A stretch of 38,553 nucleotides of DNA. Origin: a virus. The translations under genes and the position numbers were made by a program. How positions within the stretch are numbered: position 1 is the first letter of the stretch; each line of letters opens with the position of its first letter. The stretch lies in IMG/VR virus record IMGVR_UViG_3300048592_000247, positions 1 through 38,553 of that record, one strand, 5' to 3'. Shown piece after piece: positions 31,205 through 38,553 of this stretch. The notes beneath the pieces are model-generated. The model saw only the letters and a list, made by a program, of their open reading frames with translations, made no database searches and had not been told where the DNA came from.

Positions 31205-31209
31205 ATCGT

Positions 31210-31401
31210 TTATAGTTGTACTTCCTTTTTTATCGTTTCAATCAAACATTCATTTTCGGATTCAATCTCTTTTTTGCAATACTTCTCAAGTTCCGAAAAC
31301 TGCAAAGGGTTTTGGTCATCAACTAACTGCAAGCATTCGCAACGCTTACACCATCTGCCGGTAAAACTGATTATCGGGCCGTCTACCTTGTTGTTATCCA
31401 T
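31210..31401 (-). CDS. Small Cys-rich protein
   Basis: The product has 63 residues with Cys at 18, 21, 23, 42 and 52 (WCKRCECLQL then YCKKE), a possible zinc site. It ends in KKEVQL, like the WKVQL ends of the two methyltransferases, and its first bases match the start of the 125-residue gene after the other methyltransferase. No family is recognised. Confidence 0.55.
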   Translation of the reverse strand: MDNNKVDGPIISFTGRWCKRCECLQLVDDQNPLQFSELEKYCKKEIESENECLIETIKKEVQL

Positions 31402-31405
31402 TTTT

Positions 31406-31969
31406 CTAAAGTTGTACTTTCCAGCAAAATAAATGTTTCGCGTCGTCCGACATTACCGCCGTAACGCGGTCGCCAAAGGCGTCGTCAACCGCCTTTACAA
31501 CGCCATTAATGTAATCCGCGTCATAGTCGTGGCCCGCCATTATGCCGCCCGCCTTTACTTTTGGCATCCATGCGGCGATGTCCGCCGTTACGTTGTCGTA
31601 ATCGTGCGCCGCGTCAATGAAAATAAAATCAATGGAGCGGTTTTTAAAGCGCCTGGCCGCATCAACCGACATACTTTTAATTACCCGGTAATGGCCTTTT
31701 AACGGCTCCATGCCGGTGCTGAATTTCTCCCAAACACTTGGCCCATGCGAATAAATCCACGTTTCCGGGAACATATCAACGGCTACCATGTCAATTTTTT
31801 TGCCCCGGTTAAGGCATTCAACAAGGCCGAAGGAAAACGACTTGCCGGAATACACCCCCACCTCAACCCATGTGCCGCCGTCGGGTATCCATTCGGCAAT
31901 TTCCGTATAGAGATTTTTGAAGTTGAACCAACCTTCGACGGTGTGTTCAATGTGTTCGTATTGTTTCAT
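31406..31969 (-). CDS. SAM-dependent methyltransferase, class I, paralogue 1
   Basis: The product has 187 residues. Motif I is VEVGVYSGKS (35-44), followed by MVAVDMFPET (motif II), IDFIFIDAAHDYDNV and KAGGIMAGHDYD, features of Methyltransf_24-like O-methyltransferases acting on sugars or small molecules. The sequence is a clear paralogue of the 195-residue protein at 32358-32945; motif order, many intervening residues and the C-terminal WKVQL agree. A third small gene lies between the two. Methylation of a glycan or its precursor is inferred from the neighbours. Confidence 0.82.
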   Translation of the reverse strand: MKQYEHIEHTVEGWFNFKNLYTEIAEWIPDGGTWVEVGVYSGKSFSFGLVECLNRGKKIDMVAVDMFPETWIYSHGPSVWEKFSTGMEPLKGHYRVIKSMSVDAARRFKNRSIDFIFIDAAHDYDNVTADIAAWMPKVKAGGIMAGHDYDADYINGVVKAVDDAFGDRVTAVMSDDAKHLFCWKVQL

Positions 31970-31975
31970 GTATTT

Positions 31976-32353
31976 TTATTTATTGGCGTTCACTGATAAC
32001 CAAGCGGCTGCAACGGCTTCCGCAGGGTTAGTCGGGTGTTCGCCAATGTCTTCAAAATCAAAAAAACCGTTAGATTTAACAATTACATTCTGACAAAACC
32101 ACGCATCCGGCTCATTTGGAAATTGCTTTGAAAATCGGATAAATTCAAGAATTGCACCATCTATCTCCAGTAAAATGTCGGTAGCCGTTGGGGCGTAATA
32201 CATCCCACCAACCCCTCCTGGCGGGAATGAGCATTCTTGGATAGTAAACAGGCTGCCTGTTTCGTCATACCCAAAACCGCGTTCAATATATTCCGGCTGC
32301 GGGAAACCCGCTTCCTTTAGCCGCTTCGCTGTTTCAAAAACTACTATGTCCAT
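31976..32353 (-). CDS. Hypothetical protein between the two methyltransferases
   Basis: The product has 125 residues from ATG 32353 (MDIVVFETAKRLKEAGFPQP). A longer reading from 32410 would run through the end of the upstream methyltransferase, so I reject it. Stretches include YIERGFGYDETGSLFTIQEC, YYAPTATDILLEIDGAILEF and EAVAAAWLSVNANK. This layout (a helix with AGFPQP, PTADELLE-like middle, EAVAAAWL end) is common in phage 'hypothetical' proteins of Bacteroidota, with no known role. Confidence 0.7.
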   Translation of the reverse strand: MDIVVFETAKRLKEAGFPQPEYIERGFGYDETGSLFTIQECSFPPGGVGGMYYAPTATDILLEIDGAILEFIRFSKQFPNEPDAWFCQNVIVKSNGFFDFEDIGEHPTNPAEAVAAAWLSVNANK

Positions 32354-32357
32354 TTTT

Positions 32358-32945
32358 CTAAAGTTGTACCTTCCATGAATAAAAAGGCCGGTGTTCGGGG
32401 TCAAAATCATCCGACGGTATCGGGATTAACCGGCTGCCGAATATCTCATCAACTACCGGCTTCACCTCGTGCGGTGCGTTATAATCATGCCCGGCAATAA
32501 TACCGCCCGGTTTCACTTTCGGCAGCCATGCCAGCACATCGCGCCGGACAAAATCTTTGGTGTGGTTGGCGTCAATGAAAACAAAGTCAACCGAGTCATC
32601 GGCGAAATTCGCGGCCGCTTCGCTGCTTTCTGCCCGGATTGTTTCGTAATGCCCGGCCAACGGCTGCATATGGTTGTGAAACATCGTTTCCATCGGTGTG
32701 CTGTTGTGGTGCCAGGCGTCCGGGAAGGCGTCAACGGCTACCATACGAACGTTTTTGCCCTCGTTTAAGCAAGCGACCGTTCCCCAGCGGAAAGATTCGC
32801 CCCAATACACGCCAACCTCAACCCAAACGCCGTTATCCGGTATCCATCGGGCTATTCCTTCATAAAAGGAATAAAAATTGCAAAAACCGCCGTCTTTTAG
32901 GTGTTTTTGCTCGTATTCAGGCGCTTTTGTTGTGTTTTTAGCCAT
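32358..32945 (-). CDS. SAM-dependent methyltransferase, class I, paralogue 2
   Basis: The product has 195 residues. VEVGVYWGES (motif I), MVAVDAFPDA, VDFVFIDANHTKDFV and KPGGIIAGHDYN mirror paralogue 1. The pair must stem from a duplication in which one copy kept its own downstream gene, because the 20 nt across each gene end and next start are nearly identical. Different loop residues suggest different substrates or methylation positions on the same glycan. It overlaps the upstream gene by 8 nt. Confidence 0.82.
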   Translation of the reverse strand: MAKNTTKAPEYEQKHLKDGGFCNFYSFYEGIARWIPDNGVWVEVGVYWGESFRWGTVACLNEGKNVRMVAVDAFPDAWHHNSTPMETMFHNHMQPLAGHYETIRAESSEAAANFADDSVDFVFIDANHTKDFVRRDVLAWLPKVKPGGIIAGHDYNAPHEVKPVVDEIFGSRLIPIPSDDFDPEHRPFYSWKVQL

Positions 32946-33135
32946 TTTTATGCTGTTTATGGAGGTTTATAACCTCCATTGCGGCGTCCGAAAGACTATC
33001 ATAAGCCTTGCTCCCGTACCCCTTAGAATAATATACCATGAATTTGCCGGAAGTGCTTGTAGTTATTGCCGTCGGTACATTTTCCTCCGTAGCAAAATCA
33101 GAAAAATATTTCAATGCCGATTCAAGGTCTTTCAT
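32938..33135 (-). CDS. Small hypothetical protein
   Basis: The product has 65 residues: LESALKYFSDFATEENVPTA, a beta part (TTSTSGKFMVYYSKGYGSK) and a helical end (DAAMEVINLHKQHKNG). It overlaps both neighbours by 4-8 nt. No family is recognised. Confidence 0.55.
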   Translation of the reverse strand: MKDLESALKYFSDFATEENVPTAITTSTSGKFMVYYSKGYGSKAYDSLSDAAMEVINLHKQHKNG

Positions 33136-33689
33136 CTTACAATCATATTCGTTTGTGGTATCCGTACAATATTAATGCCCCTTTTGTCGAGGGTGTGCTT
33201 TAGGTAACTTTCGCTGTGAAACATTTTCCCGGCTGCGAAGTGTTCGCCGTGATCCAGGTAAACTGAAAAATAAGCCTCCATTGAATCGCGGCTGCCAAAG
33301 GCAAATTGATCATTAACCCCTTCCCGGTAGTCGCCATGCGTCGGAATATAGACCGTGTTCGGCCTCATCTCGTAATCTGCAAACCGGATCGGGCCGCTGA
33401 AAGTGATGTCGTACCGGCAACGCACATAGCAGTCCAGGTCTTTCGGCGCTTGCTCCCATGCCCGCCACATATTGTACCACATATTCAGCGTGTTTTCCGG
33501 TTCGGTTTCCGGTGCCTTATTTTCGCGGTAATGCTCCCAATCTTCGCGGGCAAAGGGCCGCATATCGGCGTGATTCTCGTTGTAATCCACTACGCACACA
33601 TCGCCCGGTATTACCAGATTGTCGGCGTGATTCTGTCGGCAGCGGTCGTATGTGCGAAGCCAACCGGAGTAGATGAGGCAGACGGTCAT
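33132..33689 (-). CDS. Glycosyltransferase-like protein (WavE-type)
   Basis: The product has 185 residues. The start MTVCLIYSGWLRTYDRC, then LDCYVRCRYDITFSG (about 84-98) and VYIPTHGDYREGVNDQFAFG (113-132) match the order seen in WavE-like LPS glycosyltransferases and related viral proteins, where R-x-R-x-D and NDQFAFG mark the donor site. The typical family is longer; this is a compact version. It overlaps both neighbours by 4 nt and is placed between another glycosyltransferase and the methyltransferases. Confidence 0.6.
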   Translation of the reverse strand: MTVCLIYSGWLRTYDRCRQNHADNLVIPGDVCVVDYNENHADMRPFAREDWEHYRENKAPETEPENTLNMWYNMWRAWEQAPKDLDCYVRCRYDITFSGPIRFADYEMRPNTVYIPTHGDYREGVNDQFAFGSRDSMEAYFSVYLDHGEHFAAGKMFHSESYLKHTLDKRGINIVRIPQTNMIVR

Positions 33690-33877
33690 AATCCTTGTTC
33701 TTTATCGTCCGGCCATTCAGATTCTTTGTACGCCCGGCAAAGGTTATCCCCAAATATCAATAAAATAACGCTAAAAACCCCGGTAAGCCCAATTTTTTCA
33801 TACAACAAAATAGCGCCTATCGAACTAATAACGATTCCAATAATGTAAACTATTGCCCACTTATTAAAGCCTGTCAT
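33686..33877 (-). CDS. Small two-helix membrane protein
   Basis: The product has 63 residues with two hydrophobic segments (about 8-25 and 31-45: WAIVYIIGIVISSIGAIL and GVFSVILLIFG) and an acidic tail. It overlaps both neighbours by 4 nt. It may anchor the neighbouring glycosyltransferases or act at the membrane, but there is no direct evidence. Confidence 0.6.
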   Translation of the reverse strand: MTGFNKWAIVYIIGIVISSIGAILLYEKIGLTGVFSVILLIFGDNLCRAYKESEWPDDKEQGL

Positions 33878-34893
33878 GCCGTCTGATTTAAAAACTGTGG
33901 AACTAATCGAAATATACTTTCCGCCCGCATCCGCGCCGTATCCAACAGGTTATACCGTTTGATAATGTGATCTTTTGCCATCTGCCAAAGTTCCCACGCC
34001 TTTTCGTAAGGCAACAGGTCATAAGATGCAAACTCCCACCCGGGCCTACCGGCATAGTTCGTAATGCAATAGCCCCCGCCAACGGAGGCAACAAGTAGAT
34101 TGATATTGCTTTTGTGGTCATTGAAAGCGCAGTCAGTTAGCGGTTTCCACATCGCATTAATGCCGAACATCCCCGTTTTAGGGTTTTTCTTGAAAGAATC
34201 AATAAATGCGTAAACATTCGACATATACGGGATCGGCGGCCCGGCGGCGTTTGCAAGGTGCCTAAGCGGCGGTTTCCACCCAAAGAAAATCCACTGCTTT
34301 ATTAGCGGGCTTGCCTTGTTCGCTTCGTACCAATCCCAGCCGCTTATCAGGTCGTGCGCTTGTATCGCTTTGCCCTGCCAACCAAATAAACCCTCATCCG
34401 GTGCAGGGTCATCCGGTAAGTCCGTCGGCAAAATGGCATTAGGTACGACGTAACCCGGAACGGCAGGCGCGGCTCCCAATATCGCCGGTATGCTTTCCAG
34501 AAAAGCAGGGGTAGAAAACCAGTACGTCGATGCGCATTTTAAAGCCTCTACATACTGCTTTCTAATCGCTTCGCCGCTGAAGTCGTTGTAAAGGTCGTGC
34601 GTATCGGGCAACATCATAACGGCGTCGTCCTCATCGAATATCACGGGCTTATCAATTCCCGGCTGCCGCGCCATTTGCAGCAACTCCACCAAATACCCGG
34701 CGCTTTGCCCCCAGGGACGGCGCGTGATAATCACATCGCTGGTCAGGATGTCGCCAAAATTCAGGTCTTTGGCTTTGTAGGTAATATTGAAAACGCCGGG
34801 GTACATTTGGCTCATAACGCCCAACGGGCGAAACAGCCGCCAATAGCCTACGTTGTCCAATGCGGGGGGGTATATGACAAGGATTTTAATCAT
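33874..34893 (-). CDS. GT-B-like glycosyltransferase
   Basis: The product has 339 residues. It starts with a Rossmann strand (MIKILVIYPPALDNVGYWRL), has VIITRRPWGQ, then PVIFDEDDAV (84-92), YWFSTPAFLESIPA, and a C-terminal part with NLLVASVGGGYCITNYAG and GWEFASYDLLPYEKAWELW. This is the layout of GT4-like proteins, including many found in phage late genes, although the donor motif is not the standard E-x7-E. It probably transfers a sugar to host surface polysaccharide or to virion protein. It overlaps both neighbours by 4 nt. Confidence 0.75.
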   Translation of the reverse strand: MIKILVIYPPALDNVGYWRLFRPLGVMSQMYPGVFNITYKAKDLNFGDILTSDVIITRRPWGQSAGYLVELLQMARQPGIDKPVIFDEDDAVMMLPDTHDLYNDFSGEAIRKQYVEALKCASTYWFSTPAFLESIPAILGAAPAVPGYVVPNAILPTDLPDDPAPDEGLFGWQGKAIQAHDLISGWDWYEANKASPLIKQWIFFGWKPPLRHLANAAGPPIPYMSNVYAFIDSFKKNPKTGMFGINAMWKPLTDCAFNDHKSNINLLVASVGGGYCITNYAGRPGWEFASYDLLPYEKAWELWQMAKDHIIKRYNLLDTARMRAESIFRLVPQFLNQTA

Positions 34894-35102
34894 TCGATAA
34901 TTGTGATTTTTACCTTTTTGCCGCTTGTCATAGCGGCCTTAAATGCGTTTATGTCGTCATGCGTAGGGGTATTCGTGCTTTCAATGGTAATTTGAAGCAA
35001 ATACTTTTCAGGATGCACCATATTAATGCGCTCCCCATCGTGAGAAGTTGCGCTACATTCTATTATATCAATAACATCCGTAACAAAAAACTCATTTCCC
35101 AT
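34890..35102 (-). CDS. Small hypothetical protein
   Basis: The product has 70 residues, mixed alpha/beta: VTDVIDIIECSATSHDGERI, EKYLLQITIES and a helical KAAMTSGKKVKITIIE end. It overlaps the glycosyltransferase start by 4 nt. No family is recognised. Confidence 0.55.
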   Translation of the reverse strand: MGNEFFVTDVIDIIECSATSHDGERINMVHPEKYLLQITIESTNTPTHDDINAFKAAMTSGKKVKITIIE

Positions 35103-35359
35103 TATTCAGTTTTTTTACTTAGCGCAGAATCGCCAGACAAAACAAACACCACGTTATGTAATTTCTCCAACTCGGATGACGGAACGCCAAATGCTTTTAT
35201 ATCAGCCTTTTCAAACCCGTCTAAAACAATAACTACCCATCCTGATTCTTTTAGCGACCCTAATGATTGTTGTAAATTATTTCTTAAATGCTCCCTATGG
35301 TCTCTGGTTAAATGTGGAAGGCAAATAAATAAAACCGGCCTTAGTTTAGTTTCTTCCAT
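35102..35359 (-). CDS. Small hypothetical protein
   Basis: The product has 85 residues: RPVLFICLPHLTRDHREHLR, then SGWVVIVLDGFEKADIKAFG and VVFVLSGDSALSKKTE. The alternating strands and helices suggest a small Rossmann-like domain without a recognisable active site. It overlaps the preceding gene by 14 nt and touches the next. Confidence 0.55.
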   Translation of the reverse strand: MEETKLRPVLFICLPHLTRDHREHLRNNLQQSLGSLKESGWVVIVLDGFEKADIKAFGVPSSELEKLHNVVFVLSGDSALSKKTE

Positions 35360-35633
35360 TTTGTTGTTTTAAAATTCCGTTTCCAGGTTCGTTTTTCATT
35401 GTTTCAATTCTTGTTATCAACGTCTCCGGCGTATCGCCGGGCAAATATTCAACCTCTAAGGCGTCGCCAATGGCCGGGTTTGTTACCAAATACTTTTTCC
35501 CGTCAACGGCAATAAGCAGGTTTTTGTTAAACGCAATTCTTACGGCATCAGCGAGTCGCTGCTGTTCTTCGGCGTCATCACCTTCTGTTGGGATTACATG
35601 CCCTACGGATACGAATTCAGATTTTTTTTTCAT
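35346..35633 (-). CDS. Small hypothetical protein next to terminase
   Basis: The product has 95 residues: basic start (MKKKSEFVSVGHVIPTEGDD), AVRIAFNKNLLIAVDGKKYL and LEVEYLPGDTPETLITRIET. No family is recognised. It lies 3 nt after the large-terminase stop and begins the accessory block. Confidence 0.55.
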   Translation of the reverse strand: MKKKSEFVSVGHVIPTEGDDAEEQQRLADAVRIAFNKNLLIAVDGKKYLVTNPAIGDALEVEYLPGDTPETLITRIETMKNEPGNGILKQQNGRN

Positions 35634-35636
35634 TGT

Positions 35637-37343
35637 TTACCCAATCATTATAATATCTTCTTCCAGCAAATAACTACCCTGCTGCGCTTCGCCCCGTTCT
35701 TTCAGCCATTGACCGACGGCGTTTAAAGTCGCGGCAATGCCGTCGATCTTTTCCGCGCTTTTGCCCTTCGAGGGTAGGTAGTTGTTGTTTCGGTCGCTGC
35801 GCTGCATACTCACATTTGCCATGTTCCAACGCAAAACCGGGTGTCCGGCGTGCGTTATTGTTTTGCCATAAATGCCATGTTGCAGGTGCAGGGCTGCCGG
35901 GGTAAGGTATAGCCATGTTTGCGGGGCAACCTCCATCCGTATCCCATCCTCCATTAACGCCGGCACAATATACGAACTAAACTGCCGGTCAAACCCGATA
36001 CTTTGCAGGTAGTGCGGCTGGCATATTTCGACAATATCACGCCGGATTAGTTCGTAGTCGGCTACATCGCCGGGCGTTGTTCTTAACGTCCCATCACGTA
36101 CCCATTGCTCCACAAACGGACGGCGGCTTTTATGCTGTTGTACGGCGCCCTCCGGTATCCAGTAGTACGGAATAATAACGCCTTTTTTATCGCCATCTGG
36201 GGGGAAGTAAAGCACGAAAGAGTTAAAGTCATTGGTTGCCGCCATATCCAGCCCGCCCCAACATTCGCGGCCCATCAGGTCGTTTTCGTCGTACTCATCG
36301 GCGCATTGCATCCATTTTTCATCCGGTATCCAACCCGAAGAACCCGCCTGTTCAATGTTTAGGTTTTTGACCTTAAAATCAATTTCCTTTGTGACGCCTT
36401 GGCTCTTTATTTTGTTGTATTCGGTTCGTAGGCCGGTCATTGAAACGGAAATATCAAGGCCGGGATTTGCCTTGCACCATACTGTTTCGTCACGCCAATC
36501 GTCACCCTCGTCCAATTCGTAGACGAATGCCAATAACTCATCATTTTCGGTTATGCCGGTCAGGATGTTTTTACACGCGGTTAAAAATTGGCTGTTTGGC
36601 CCCAATGGTTTATACCCGGCGGTGGTTATCATCCAGGTCATTGGGTCGTCTACCTTTACCATGCCGGATTCCATCACGTTTAACAGGTCGTCGTTATCCC
36701 ATGCGTGTATTTCGTCGGCTAAAACGTAGTAAGGGCTTGCGCCGTCCTCGGCTTCGCTATCCCGGCCCAGATATGTTACCCATGAAAGCGCATCCGTTCG
36801 GCTTACTTTGGTGGAGGTGTGGCCCGTCGGGATATTCAGCATCTGGCCCAATTCCGGGAAATCGGAAACCAACATCTTCATCATTGTGCGCTGCCGATCC
36901 CATCCTATTTTTGCCTGATCCTTTTTCGTTGCTATCCAATAAACCTCCGGGTCAGTGGCGTTGTCGAACAAAAATCCGATAACGCCAATCGTGACAAGGT
37001 TGGCCGTTTTGGCGTTGCCCCGTGCCACTTTACAGTACACTTTCCGAAACCGTTTTCCTTCGTTGTCGGTTCTTCGCCACCCGTAGGCCATGTACACCAG
37101 TGCGGCAAACCAGGGCATAATATCGAACGGTTGGCCCGTTTCTTTGCCCTTGCTGAATTTGAACAGGTTATATAAATCCAATACCCGCCCGGCTTCATCT
37201 TCATCGAAATAGTACGGGAACGCCGGATCGCCTACCCTCGACAAGTCACGCACGTGGCGCTCCATTGCAAGGCGCATCCATTTACCGACCAATATTTCAC
37301 CGGATAGGATGCCGTTTATGTAGGATTTTGCGCGTTCGATCAT
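35637..37343 (-). CDS. terL: Terminase large subunit
   Basis: The product has 568 residues. It powers packaging and cuts the DNA. The ATPase part has CKVARGNAKT (104-113, Walker A-like) and YYVLADEIHAWDN (205-217, Walker B with Asp-Glu). The nuclease part begins at WGGLDMAATNDFNSFVLYF, where the Asp of GGLDMA starts the RNase H-like metal site, and ends near DGIAATLNAVGQW. Length and layout fit HK97-like terminases that use cos or headful sites. The start overlaps the small-subunit stop as ATGA. Confidence 0.95.
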   Translation of the reverse strand: MIERAKSYINGILSGEILVGKWMRLAMERHVRDLSRVGDPAFPYYFDEDEAGRVLDLYNLFKFSKGKETGQPFDIMPWFAALVYMAYGWRRTDNEGKRFRKVYCKVARGNAKTANLVTIGVIGFLFDNATDPEVYWIATKKDQAKIGWDRQRTMMKMLVSDFPELGQMLNIPTGHTSTKVSRTDALSWVTYLGRDSEAEDGASPYYVLADEIHAWDNDDLLNVMESGMVKVDDPMTWMITTAGYKPLGPNSQFLTACKNILTGITENDELLAFVYELDEGDDWRDETVWCKANPGLDISVSMTGLRTEYNKIKSQGVTKEIDFKVKNLNIEQAGSSGWIPDEKWMQCADEYDENDLMGRECWGGLDMAATNDFNSFVLYFPPDGDKKGVIIPYYWIPEGAVQQHKSRRPFVEQWVRDGTLRTTPGDVADYELIRRDIVEICQPHYLQSIGFDRQFSSYIVPALMEDGIRMEVAPQTWLYLTPAALHLQHGIYGKTITHAGHPVLRWNMANVSMQRSDRNNNYLPSKGKSAEKIDGIAATLNAVGQWLKERGEAQQGSYLLEEDIIMIG

Positions 37344-37843
37344 ACTACTTTTTTAGCCTGGCGGCCTTTCATCATTTCCAATATGAGGGATGTTTTCGGT
37401 TTTTCTTGCACTTTTATACTTTGCCTGTCGCGGGATGATAGCCCAAATTTTTCCCCAATAGCCTTTATTACTTTTACCGCTTCAGCATAAACAATACTGT
37501 TAGGGTTTCTTATAGGCTTGCTCCCCCCGGCGCTTTCAATCCATAGCACAGCCCCGTTTTGGGTGATATGCTCCATTGCGTCGGCGGCCACAAACCAATT
37601 TTCGACATACACCTGCAAAAAGTCGGTGTCTAATTCACTAAGGATTTGCGCCCTGAAAACCTTTCCAGCAACTTCATTCCACTTCTCTACATAACGCCCC
37701 GTAAAATGCGGCGGCGGCGGCGGAACATCTGAAACAGTAGGCAAAACGGTTTCCATGCGGCTTCCATCCCGATCTTTTCGGGATGTCCCAGCCGCTTTTT
37801 TTTCAGCAGCAGACTTTATATGTCTTACGCCTCCTCTGCTCAT
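37340..37843 (-). CDS. terS: Terminase small subunit, P27-like
   Basis: The product has 167 residues. The N-terminus is basic (SAAEKKAAGTSRKDRDG); a Pro-rich stretch follows; then YVEKWNEVAGKVFRAQILSE and NSIVYAEAVKVIKAIGEKFG form the helical core of P27-like small terminases, followed by LSSRDRQSI. It binds phage DNA at the packaging start and recruits the large subunit. It overlaps both neighbours by 4 nt. Confidence 0.85.
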   Translation of the reverse strand: MSRGGVRHIKSAAEKKAAGTSRKDRDGSRMETVLPTVSDVPPPPPHFTGRYVEKWNEVAGKVFRAQILSELDTDFLQVYVENWFVAADAMEHITQNGAVLWIESAGGSKPIRNPNSIVYAEAVKVIKAIGEKFGLSSRDRQSIKVQEKPKTSLILEMMKGRQAKKVV

Positions 37844-38505
37844 AATTCACTTTTTACAATTCCGTTTTTCCCGGTAATGACAAAGCCAACCTGTTTTTTA
37901 GGCCTTGCCGAAACGCCCCCACCCATAAGGGAATCGAAAATATCATCCACAACAGCCCTTTGCTCTACAAACCCATCCGGCATAAAATCAAAAACATCGT
38001 CGGCAAAGGATTGATAAAAATCAAATATTTCTGCATCGTCGTCCATGTCAAAGTTTTCGCACCGCTTGTTTTCGTTCAGGTTCATTGACGACCTAATGCA
38101 AATTTTCCACTCATCGTTTGAAATCAAAACAAACTTTGCGTGTGTATTCGTTGTCCTGATCTTGTCTTTCCCAAACGCCATTTCCAAAGTTGTGGCATAT
38201 TCTTTTTGTCGCGTCGCATAACTTCTGTCTGTCATAATCAGAACATCCAATATCAGGCCGCTTTTAAGCATTTCGTGTAACGCGGTTGCGTCATACACCC
38301 CGGCAGACCATGTGCTAATTAATACTTTAGACGGGCCGGTGATTTTCAAAGTTTCGGAGATAAGATGAATAAGGGAAAATTGGCCTTTAGTCAACCCCAC
38401 CACGCGGCCACCCTTTGCGAAGCCGGAAACGGCCTCTTTGGCAAATTGAAAGGGCAGCATTTTTAGCCCTTTATTGCTCGCTCTTTTGGAAATACTGAAA
38501 TTCAT
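37840..38505 (-). CDS. PLD-like protein next to terminase
   Basis: The product has 221 residues. The centre shows SKVLISTWSAGVYDATALHE and THAKFVLISNDEWKICIRSS-MNLNENKR, which resemble one HKD-type half (H-x-K followed by N) of the phospholipase D superfamily, with a long acidic C-terminus (DMDDDAEIFDFYQSFADD). A single half would need to dimerise to be active, as in PLD-family nucleases. Such proteins often stand beside phage terminases in Bacteroidota, but their role is unknown. It overlaps the small terminase by 4 nt. Confidence 0.7.
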   Translation of the reverse strand: MNFSISKRASNKGLKMLPFQFAKEAVSGFAKGGRVVGLTKGQFSLIHLISETLKITGPSKVLISTWSAGVYDATALHEMLKSGLILDVLIMTDRSYATRQKEYATTLEMAFGKDKIRTTNTHAKFVLISNDEWKICIRSSMNLNENKRCENFDMDDDAEIFDFYQSFADDVFDFMPDGFVEQRAVVDDIFDSLMGGGVSARPKKQVGFVITGKNGIVKSEL

Positions 38506-38507
38506 TT

Positions 38508-38553
38508 TTAGGCTGGTTTAAAAGTTGGCAGATTGACAATATATGCGGTTTGA
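38508..38553 (-). CDS. C-terminal end of an upstream gene (cut by right edge)
   Basis: The minus strand reads an open frame from the edge, QTAYIVNLPTFKPA, to a TAA whose last base is 38508, 2 nt before the PLD-like ATG. The tight spacing matches the operon style. Too short to identify. Confidence 0.45.
   Translation of the reverse strand, partial: QTAYIVNLPTFKPA

Noticed and set aside
1-38553. CRISPR array, insertion sequence or rRNA
   Set aside because: No spaced direct repeats of CRISPR type, no transposase-like frame with terminal repeats and no rRNA-like segment were seen.

Overview
The window is most of a tailed-phage (siphovirus) genome, free or integrated, from a Bacteroidota host. 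Host assignment rests on promoters of the Bacteroidota type (TTG, about 20 nt, then TAnnTTTG), A-rich leaders that mostly lack a Shine-Dalgarno sequence, and a RecE-like/RecT pair together with an HK97-type head module. Apart from one plus-strand gene (7401-8069), every gene I accept is on the minus strand, so transcription runs from the right edge to the left. No integrase, repressor, tRNA or rRNA gene is visible, and both edges cut a gene.

From right to left: (1) packaging: end of an unknown gene, a PLD-like protein, small and large terminase (38.5-35.6 kb). (2) A compact, largely overlapping accessory block (35.6-28.1 kb) between terminase and portal. It holds two glycosyltransferase-like proteins, two paralogous SAM methyltransferases, a nucleotidyltransferase, a HAD phosphatase/small-molecule-kinase fusion, small unknowns, a structured RNA, a 92-residue protein that looks like a piece of the portal, and a tRNA-3'-end-like relic. 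(3) Head genes: portal, prohead protease, capsid, connectors (28.1-22.7 kb). (4) Tail genes: tube, G and G-T chaperones joined by a -1 frameshift on an A9 run, tape measure, tail tip and fibre (22.2-9.3 kb). (5) Probable lysis genes plus an HU-like protein (9.2-8.1 kb), converging on a plus-strand gene with an L,D-transpeptidase-like H-x14-SxGC motif (7.4-8.1 kb). (6) Early region (7.1 kb to the left edge): three transcription units, each started by a related terminator-promoter module. It includes RecT, a RecE-like nuclease, many small unknowns, a membrane protein and a pentapeptide-repeat protein that runs off the left edge.

The most unusual features are these. A 450-bp unit in the early region looks like an integron gene cassette, with one gene between two attC-like sites. 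A structured leader RNA occurs three times. A surface- or virion-glycan modification operon is embedded in the late genes. A portal-derived mini-protein sits just upstream of the portal gene. All functional statements rest on motifs read by eye; no database search was run.
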